DNA of 64,000 bases from Branchiostoma belcheri (Eukaryota; Chordata; Leptocardii; Amphioxiformes; Branchiostomatidae). Shown here piece by piece: positions 51,201 to 62,100 of this stretch (the stretch's first letter is position 1; each line of letters starts with the position of its first letter). Below the pieces are notes generated by a model. The model was not told the origin of the DNA. It was given only the letters and a program-made list of their open reading frames with translations, and did not search any database. The DNA lies in NCBI RefSeq assembly GCF_001625305.1, contig NW_017802380.1, positions 2,098,248-2,162,247 of the forward strand. The letters run 5' to 3'. A program made the position numbers and the translations under genes.

Positions 51201-54200
51201 AATGAATTTACAGCACTGCCTGAGTACTTCTCAACTGGATCCTGCCTACCTGAACGCCCTTCAGCAGACGCACCACCCTGTTGACCCACTCCTGGCTCCT
51301 GTCGTTGGACGTCATCACAGTGTGGGATGGGACGCGGGCCAGGCTGCACTCGCGCCACTGGTCCACGGGCCGGCGGGAACCGTCCGTGCACAGCAGCTCA
51401 AAGTCGTCGGCGTGCAGACCGGCGGCCCAGTTCTCAGGGTTGTGTCCATCAGTGTTGTCCTGGACAGTCTGGTGGTTGATAAAGGCAACATCACCGGCTC
51501 CCTCAGCAAGGCACCTGGCAACGCAAGATTCATTTAATTTCAGTCTCTACAACGTCTTTGAAGCTTCTAAGTTCTGTTTCATTACATAAAAGTTCTCAAC
51601 ACAGACTATGTCTTTAAAGAAGCAGGAACAGAAAATGTCTTCTATCATTATCATAATGATAGTTTTCCTTAATTGCTCATACCTGAAAGCTCCAGCATAT
51701 CCGTAGTATGGCTCATTCTTGTTCCTGACACAGTGGTCCTCTCCAGCACCAGCACACAGGGAGCACAGGGTGGAGGGGTTGGTGTTCTGGGGATCATACT
51801 CAGGGCTCTTGGCACCTATGGGGTATTTAAAACAATTAAAGGGTAATTACCTCCATGAAAAATGGACGTATTGTTTTTGGTACGTATGTGTGTGTTGTGA
51901 GTGTGTGTGCCTGTGTGTGTGTGTGCCCGTGTGTGTGCCTGTGTGTTTCTACATGGCCCTTAGGTTAGGTAGTAATGGATGTGGTTGGACTTATGATCAC
52001 TCCGTCCCAGAGGGACAATCTTACAGGTGGTGTTGTTTGGCAAGATCTAATTTCTTGGAGGTCTGAGATCCCCGAATTATTGTTTACAACATTGAAACTG
52101 TTAAAATATGTGGCTGAAACATCTGTCTGAAGCACTGTCCCTGATCATGAACCAGACTAATCTCACCATCAGACCATCAGACATACAAGTCAGTAACCCA
52201 CTCACCAGGCACACAGCTCTTGCTGAAGAAGTGGCCCACGGCCTGAACCAGACTAGTCTGACCGTCAGGCATATAAGTCAGTAACATACTCACCAGGCAC
52301 ACAGCTCTTGCTGAAGAAGTGTCCCACGGCCTGAACCAGACTAGTCTGACCGTCAGTCTGAACAAAGTCCTGGTCGACCAGCCAGCCGGTGGGGATGATC
52401 CAGCCGGCCGTCTTGCCGAGACCGGTGTGGCAGGACTTACGCCCGCGCAGGTTGTTCATGTTGATTTCTGGGTTGTCCTTACGGACCACAGCAACAGCCC
52501 AGTAGCTGGCATCACCTGGGACACACATTGTACATATGTCAGTCGAAATAGGAAAGTAAAAGGAGTTTAGTTTGTGTCTATTTAGTTTAACTCTTACTGA
52601 GCAAAACCTGCATCTCATTCAGGTTGGTTTAGTGGCAGGTTGTCTTCCTGACATCATGTTGAACACTACGATCTAAGCTTTAATTTTAGTTATACATGTG
52701 TTTACTTTAAATACCTACCGTTTCCATAGTCCTCCCCCATGATGGGCCTCATGTTGTACTTCATCCCAGCCTGGTAGATATCTCCTCCATCCAGGGTGAT
52801 CACATCAGCCTGGGGAAGTGGAACAGATGGAAACATTGGTTTTGGTCCTTCTAAATGTATATTAAATACCAGTATAAAAAGCTTCTTTATACAGTCACAT
52901 ATTATGAAAGGTCTAGCATGTCTGTACAACCAGGTAAGATGTCGTCTTTCTTACATTCAATGAAAAATCAGCTTTTTAGTCAGCTCAACTGCATCCTAAA
53001 CAGCATTTTTTTCTAAGGCAAAGTGTGATTGTTTCTTTATACAGGCATATTTATCAAGCTATATGACTGATTGAGCTTAGTAAACACACCTGGTTCATGT
53101 GGATCATCTGCATGCACTGGTCGGCGTTGTCAGCCTGAACACACTTGACAGTGGGGAAAGTAACGAAGTCATAGCTGTCCAGGGAGCTGCTCATCCTCTC
53201 ACACTTCTGCTTCTCCGCCTCGGAGGTCACACACCACCTCACCTGCTTATCTGTAGGATATAAGATAGTGCAGGCATTTCTTCAGTAATCCATCCCATAG
53301 AGCCTGTTCTCATCATTAATAAAAGCACACTGAGTCCTACCAACTTGTACTTCTCTTCACGATCAGTGCTGTTTGTAAGTGATAGCTACATGTACCATGG
53401 CTGACAGGTACAGCACCTGCATCATCTGCGCAAGCACCTGCGTCGCGCGAAAAAAGCTGCACAGATGATGCAGCTGCAGCTTTTTTTCTGCACAGAAGAC
53501 GCAGCTTTTTTCTGCAAAGATGACTCAGGTATTTGCACGGACGATGCAGGCGCTGTATCTGTCACCCACAGTAGATATCAACAAACCATAAGGTAAACAT
53601 GTCTTTAAAAACTTCAGGAAGTCAGTAAGTAATGTTAAGCTTCGAGGAGAAAATGCGGAGGAATTTATCAGAATATTAATCATGAAAAAACTACAAGAAG
53701 AACCATATCATGCCACATACCCAGCACCCGCTGTGTCCTCTGCTCATCACGATGGATCATGCTGCGGATGGATGTGAGGTAGCTGGAGCCGAGCCACTTC
53801 TGCCACGTGTTCCGCTGGCCCACCGGGACCAGGCGCTGCACGTTGTCACGGAACAGCAGGTCACGACCTCCGAACTTGCTGGAGTCAAACATCTGGAAAT
53901 CGCTGTGCTGACCGAAATGTTCCTGTACGAATATTTGGGAAGAGAATTAATTTATTTAGTAGTGTATAATAACTTCACAATCATAACAATGGCAACTGCA
54001 ATCGAAGAAAGGTTTGGTAGTCACAAAAAGTGATCTCAAACTAGTTTACTCTATGGGCAGTTGAGCTACACTTTTACTAAACCTGACTCAGACAGAGAAG
54101 ACAGAGGCTGTGTACAATAGATTCATAAATTAGCATACACATGATAATTGGGGGTCATGACAAAGGAATATACAGTAACTCATATCAAAATGAATGTAAA

Positions 54201-56084
54201 TTTGATATGAGGAATATAGAGACTATACGGCATGTGATGACATGATATTGGAGTGCGTATCTAGTAAAACTGAGATTAGCTCCCAACCTGTGCCTGGGTG
54301 AGGATGTTCACAATCTGCTGAATGTCTGTCCTACTGCGGGGAGATGTCATGACAGCGTGGGACGGCACACGGGCCAGGTTACACTCCCTAGGGACAGAAT
54401 AACACAGAAACATTGTAGAAATAAAAGAAACAACACACATCTTCTTAAACTGTTTGATTTCATTCATCTCTGCCATTTCTTTGATGAGTTGTCACAAAAC
54501 AGGTTGTTCTCTACTTCTCACAACATAATACAACAGAGCTCAGCTTCCATCAGAAACTTTTTATGAAACAACAATAAAACATGATCAGCTATCAGTGATA
54601 CAGCACCTCATTATTTCAATTCTTGTTGACGAGATTAATGAATTATGTTGCCTGCTAGGGTAGTGCACCTACTTGTACTGGTTCCACTGCTTGCGGGAGC
54701 CGTCAGGACAGAGCAGCTCAAAGTCGTTCTGATGGAGGTTCCTGGTCCATTCCTCCTCACTGCGGCCGTTGGTGTTCTCAAAGATGGTCTGATGGTTCAC
54801 AAAGGCAACTTCACCAGCACCCTCAACAAGGCACCTGGTGGTGTTCGAAACAATTTTTGACAAAAAGTTAGAATTAATCATAAAAAAGAATGTTTGTCAG
54901 CAGCTTCTCTTTTAAAAATCGTCACAAAAGAAAATAATACAGTTCACAGCCAAAAGTTTCATTCAAGGACAATACACTAAGCTAAGTACCTGAATGCTCC
55001 AGAGTATCCATAGTAAGGCTCGTTGGTGTTGCGGACACAGCGGTTTTCTCCCTCCCCGACACACAGGGAGCAGAGACTCTCAGGGTTGGTGCCATCAGGG
55101 TTGTACTCGGGGCTCTGGGCACCTGGAGATACAAAGTAACAACATTGCAAACATCTTCCTTAGATAAAGTTACAATCTGCATATTCTATATTGCTGCATC
55201 TGGCTGTGATTCCTCCCCCTGCATGTTTGGCCAGCTATGACCTATGTGATGAACTGGGCTTCATGTTACCCTATTACTTTTTAATCAAGAATGATTTTAC
55301 TACTAAAGGTGAGTCAGGATGACAGCAACTGTTCTCGTTAACTACCTTTGTCAACACAACAGATACAAGAGCACAACGCATGATCTACAATTTGACTTCA
55401 AAGGAAAGTACATAGAGTCAGATCACTCCTCACTGACCAGGCACACAGCTCTTGCTGAAGAACCTGCCCACAGCCTGTGGGATGGACTTCTTGTTGTCCA
55501 GCTGGATCTGGTTGTTCTGGATCATCCATCCAACCGGCACGTTCCAGCCGGACGTCTTGCCGATACCGGTGTGGCAGGACTTACGCCCGCGCAGGTTGTT
55601 CATGTTGATTTCTGGGTTGTTGATGCGTGCAACAGCTACAGCCCAGTAGCTGGCATCACCTTTGAAGGAAGCGCAACTGATTTTAATACAATGTCATATG
55701 TACAAAAGCATTGTCTTACAATGACGGTAGGAAAGATCAAGGCATCTCCTGAGAATCTTATGATTTGTTATGTACTACAGTATACGCTTTTATGTGCTAC
55801 ATGTATTTCAGCACCAAGGACATCACTGCCATAGCAATATTGTACAAGACTAAGCTCCTCAGAAGAAAAAGAAGATCATAAAGCACTGTCTGTTTGTTTG
55901 ATATTTTCAAATGGCAAAATTTACATGTTTGAGATCATAGGAAGACAAGGACATATCCAGGCTGTACCGTTTCCATAGTCCTCCCCCATGACTGGCACCA
56001 GGTTGTACTTGGAGCCTGCTGTAAGAATGTCTCCTCCATCCAGAGTGATCACATCAGCCTATAGATAAGAATCACATTGAATAT

Positions 56085-56128
<44 letters not shown>

Positions 56129-59100
56129 GTTGCCATATTTTTTGACAGTCCCAAAATAGCATGCAAAACTGTGCCAATACAATTTCAAAACATAACTATT
56201 AGCCGAAAGACAGACAATGAGGCTTGTAGCTATCACCTGGTTGTTTGAGATCTTGTACATGCAGTCCTCGCTAGACTGTCCCTGCACACACTCCAGTCTG
56301 TGGTTCAGTCTCCTGCTGAAGGCACGGCTCATCTCCTGGCACTTCTGCTGCTCCTGGCTGGAGATGGTGCACCAGCGAAGGGTGCCTGTGCAACAAATAT
56401 CGGATTCCATAAATAATTTCATCAGGCTGGTGAAAGATTGAATTTCAAAGTTCTTTATTCACAGCCACTTGTTTACAAAAGCTGATATTTTGATGACTGT
56501 CATTTTCATTACAGCAATTCAGGCTGGTTCACTGTCCACTCTGCACTACACATAGCTTCAGTGCATAGTGAAATAGTCAGAATTGCTCTGATGAAGATAA
56601 GAGACAGTCATAGAAATGTGGTTGGCTCTTGTAAACAGGTGGTTGTGAAGAAAGAACTTTGATATTGTGTAACAAATAGTACTTTTCTAGATCAATTTTT
56701 AAAAAATGGTAAATTTACAATGAATCAAAGATAAAATAATGGTAGCTTTCAAAACAACAAAATTGCACAGCACAAAGCTGAAGGTCAGACTTACTGTGGG
56801 GCTGAACAGGTTCCACATCATGGTGGCTGCGGATACAGCGCAGGTACTCCTGTCCCAGCCACTTCTCCCAGCTGTCCTTGCTGCCCACCTCCACCAGATG
56901 CTGGGTGTCGTCACGGAACAGCAGGTCATGGCCGCCGAAGGAGGAGGAGTCAAACAGCTGGAACTCATTCTCGTTCTCATCAGAGCCAAACTGCTCCTAC
57001 AAGTTTGGGGGACAAGGTAGATGAATCTAAGACCATGTACAACAAAGGGTTGCCCTACAATGTCTAACTGTCAAAGGAGAAGCATAACTCATAACATAAC
57101 TAGAATGGAAAATTCCAACCAACTTGGAAATGCTTTAAAACCACCAGGACTGCAAATGACTTCTGCTTTTCACTGATTATGATTCTACAATGTATGTTAA
57201 GTTAAATAAGTCCTACAGCACATTTCTAATGTCCATGTCTGTTATTATCTGCAGACTTAAATACCTGATTAACCATTGGCCCTAAATTTATAACAGCTGA
57301 AACTGTCAAAAGAGGCTAACATAATGTTTCCTGACATTCTTTGCAGCATGTTGATCATTTGTTCTTTTCAATGTACGACGCTAGAACCCAAAGATCCTGT
57401 ATCACCTGAGTGTTCTTCAGCCACTGCACCACCCTGTTGACCCACTCCTGGCTCCTGTCATTGGACGTCATCACAGCGTGGGACGGGACGCGGGCCAGGC
57501 TGCACTCGCGCCACTGGTCCACGGGCCGGCGGGAACCGTCCGTGCACAGCAGCTCAAAGTCGTCGGCGCGCAGACCGGCGGCCCAGTTCTCAGGGTTGTG
57601 TCCATCAGTGTTGTCCTGGACAGTCTGGTGGTTGATAAAGGCAACATCACCGGCTCCCTCAGCAAGGCACCTGGGGGTGACAATTGCAAGTAGGAGGGTC
57701 ATTTATGGCAAGACAGAATTGCTGGACTCAATCTTACATATTGATCACTGCACCATGTGTGACTTGCATCTCAGAAATCCTACTAGTATCCAGTATAAAA
57801 CCAGCAATGTTTTAGAAAGCAGTTATATTGTGACTTTTCCTTTAATTTGTTGGTTTATTATTATTTGTCAGAATACCTGAAGGCCCCAGAGTATCCATAG
57901 TACGGCTCGTTCTTGTTCCTGACACAGTGGTCCTCTCCAGCACCAGCACACAGGGAGCACAGGGTGGAGGGGTTGGTGTTCTGGGGATCATACTCAGGGC
58001 TCTTGGCACCTATAACAGAAGTCAACAAATTTACTAAGTGTGGTATTCTTTAGTGCAGCTACCTTTTCTTATAAGGAAAAGCAAACTGTAACTAGAAAAG
58101 CAACATTTACCTTCACATGTTTTAGTCCACCAAACTACTGCTCTATTTATTCTTATACATACCCATTCATATAATATAGGGTGACCAGCGTCTAATATAG
58201 GGTGACCAACTCTGTTATGCTACAAAATGTAACCCCATACCACCCGTTACCATGGTGACAGACATCTGGTTGATATCATTGACTTTGTTTGGAGAAGAGG
58301 AAAAAATTGAGCAAAAACAATATGTTTTCCTTCTGAAAAGGCAAACACAATAAATGAAAAACCTTCACAACTCTCAGAACTTGACTGACACATCTAATCA
58401 AGAAGCAATCAAGGATATTGTCACGACAAAGCACACTCACCGGGCACACAGCTCTTGCTGAAGAAGTGTCCCACAGCCTGAACCAGACTAGTCTGACCGT
58501 CAGTCTGAACAAAGTCCTGGTCGACCAGCCAGCCGGTGGGAATGATCCAGCCGGCCGTCTTGCCGAGACCGGTGTGGCAGGACTTACGCCCGCGCAGGTT
58601 GTTCATGTTGATTTCTGGGTTGTCCTTACGGACCACAGCAACAGCCCAGTAGCTGGCATCACCTGGAAAGGGAATGCAACTGATTGTGAAACATATTCAC
58701 AATGTTGTATATACAAAAAACATAGTCTGCAACACTGGTAGGAAAGATCAAGCTCAAAACAGCTACACACATAACAGCGAGTACAGGTTGTACCTACCGT
58801 TTCCATAGTCCTCCCCCATGATGGGCCTCATGTTGTACCTCATCCCAGCCTGGTAGATATCTCCTCCATCCAGGGTGATCACATCAGCCTGGAAAGAAAG
58901 ATAATACATATTAAATATCTGCATTAATTATTACAATAACAACTCTCTTGGACAATGGTGAATAATCAAGTATACATTTTTCTGCAGCTTTACATGAACA
59001 ATCTACATTTGATGGATGGTTCATAAGTTGGTAGCTGAGGTATCTGTATCTGTATCGGTATAGCCAGTATAACCGCCCTTTGGCGTAACACACCAGCTTC

Positions 59101-62100
59101 TGTATCTGTATAGCCAGTATAACCACCCTTTGGCGTAATACACCAGCTTCTGTATCTGTATAGCCAGTACAACCGCCCTTTGGCGTAACACACCAGCTTC
59201 TGTATTATTCTGTATAGCCAGTATAACCACCCTTGGCGTAACACACCAGCTTCTGTATCTGTATAGCCAGTATAACCGCCCTTTGGCGTAACACACCAGC
59301 TTCTGTATCTGTATAGCCAGTATAACCGCCCTTTGGCGTAACACACCAGCTTCTGTATCTGTATAGCCAGTATAACCGCCCTTTGGCGTAATACACCAGC
59401 TTCAGAGGCATGCGGCACGGTGGCAGCTGGCTATATTACACCGAACGGCTTGCTACACCTAACCCTTGAATATTGAACTCTAAACATTGTTTAAAGCTTA
59501 GATCTAATGAGGTGTATAGTTCCTGGAGTGTACCTGGTTCATGTGGATCATCTGCATACACTGGTCAGCGTTGTCGGCCTGCACACACTGGACAGTGGGG
59601 AAGGCCACACCCTGCTTCTGCACACGGCTCAGGACCTGACACTTCTCCATCTCAGCATCGGACGTCACGCACCAACGCACCTGCTTCTCTGGAGGAAGGA
59701 AGTCAAAATCAAGTCAGAAATCAGCTGGAAATATTCAATGTTCACTAGCTGGTTGACAATTAACCAGCTTTTGGATTTTTCTAGAACCGATCCAGTAGCA
59801 ATATAATGCAATGTACTACTTCTATCAGGTATTATGTATACTGATAGTGGTATCTAGCATACACAAGTCATGAAAGCAACGTTGCTTTGAATAGACTGCA
59901 GATATACACTGAAGAATGGTATATTTACCTTTTGGAATGCAAACACTGTTTGTTATATAATACCCTATTCTTAAGAATTGACCTTGGTTGTGAAAATGCC
60001 TTCTTGAACAAGAAGGCTTGGGCTATCATGGAGAACAGGAAAGGTAATGTTACAACCCTTCATCTGAATCATGTGGTAGAAATGGACTACTAGTAGTTCA
60101 TACCAAGCACACGGTGGTTCCTCTCCTGGTCGTGGCTGATCAGGTGACCGACAGACTCCATGTAGCCGGAGCCGAGCCACTTCTGCCACGTGTTCCGCTG
60201 GCCCACCGGGACCAGGCGCTGCACGTTGTCACGGAACAGCAGGTCACGACCTCCGAACTTGCTGGAGTCAAACATCTCGAAGTCGCCGTAGGACTGGAAA
60301 CCAAAGTGGTCCTGAAATAAGGAAAAGGGAAGGATATGGAGTCAGTACCACTGATGTTATATGTAACATTATGTGGCTCTGGAAATGGATATTGTGTGTC
60401 TTTGAAATAATGTAGACAGTAAGATGTAGGGCGCAGTAAGTAAGCTAGAGCTAATCTCTGCAGCTGCAAGGTAACAGAGGTCAGGGTAGACCAAGGAAAT
60501 CCTGGACGGACTATGTCAGGAAGGACATTAGAGTGTGCGGCCTTGCTGGTGTGGACCTGCTGGACAGAGCCCTTTGGAGATGTGGTGTGAAGACTAGCCC
60601 ACCCATGTGTCAGGGGCCCCTGCAACAGTATTCATCAAAGACTAGATGATAATGATGATGGCTGGTACTTTGTGTCCGAAGATCCTAGGAACTTCAAGGT
60701 TGTCCTCTGCAGGCCCTCATGTGGCTGTACAGACCGATCCTTGACCTGCAAGTCCTATGGCAGGAAGGGCATGTGAAACTCTGTACTGGTGGTGCCTGGG
60801 AAGCTGCAGCTCTCCTGTGCCTTCTCTTCTCTAAGACTACATACAACTACTGGATACTACTTATCTCACCTGACAAAGCTGCAGGAAGTCCACAATCTGC
60901 TGAATGTCTGTCCTACTGCGGGGAGATGTCATGACAGCGTGGGACGGCACACGGGCCAGGTTACACTCCCTGGTGGAAGAGCAAGGCGGAATTGTGCTCA
61001 AAGGTACTTACATGTACATATATGACCCAAGCAAAAATATCATTTTGAAAACAACAAGGAGATATTTAGTAAAGAAGCTCTTTTTTTCCCAAAAGTACAA
61101 TATCATCTATAGCAGTGCATCTATAGCAGCGACACCTGTGCTGCAGTGCAATGGGAACCAGTCAGAATTGCCCTGAGGAAGGTGACAGACTGTCATCGAA
61201 ATGTGAACTGTGAATAAAACACTTGGTTGTGTAAAAAAGAGCTTCTTTACTCAGTCACTTACCAACCTGATGAAACTATTCACGAAAGAAGAAGATATAC
61301 TATGGAAAGTTTGAATGATCAGTTTGTCAATTTGTAAAGAAACATTCCTACTTGTACTGGTTCCATGGCCTCCTGGAGCCATCAGGACACAGAAGTTCAA
61401 AGTCATCCTCATCCAGGTTCCTGGTCCATTCCTCCTCACTGTGGCCGTTGGTGTTCTCATACACGGTCACATGGTTCACAAAGGCAACATCACCAGCACC
61501 CTCAACAAGGCACCTGGTGGTAGAAGACAAGAGTCAGACATTCAGGAAAATTAAAATTACATCAGTGGTATGAAATATCACCTTATAGCAACTTTCAGTC
61601 TTCTCAAAGTCCTTTGTGTACCTGAATGCTCCAGAGTATCCATAGTAAGGCTCGTTGGTGTTGCGGACACAGCGGTTTTCTCTCTCCCCGACACACAGGG
61701 AGCAGAGACTCTCAGGGTTGGTGCCATCAGGGTTGTACTCTGGGCTCTGGGCACCTGGTTAGAACAAGCAGTGGGAAAATGAGTTTGAGTATGTTTTAGT
61801 TATTCCAACAGTGTTTGATTTGAGTCAAAAACTGTTACAAAAACAAAACAGAATTTCTAGAATTCACTTCAAACAAGGACATTTCTGCCAAACAATAGTA
61901 ATGTTGATGCACTCTTTTGAGTAGAAATCACAAATAATAGGTTTCCACTGACCAGGCACACAGCTCTTGCTGAAGAAGCTGCCCACAGTCTGTGGGATAG
62001 ACCTCCTGTTGTCCACCTGGATCTGGTTGTTCTGGATCAGCCAGCCGACCGGCACGTTCCAGCCGGACGTCTTGCCGATACCGGTGTGGCAGGACTTACG

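Noticed and set aside
58990..59418. Minus-strand open frames of up to 142 codons with repeating [13 protein letters not shown] sequence
   Set aside because: They follow from the 50-bp minisatellite lacking stops in several frames, and lie inside an intron with good splice sites on both sides.
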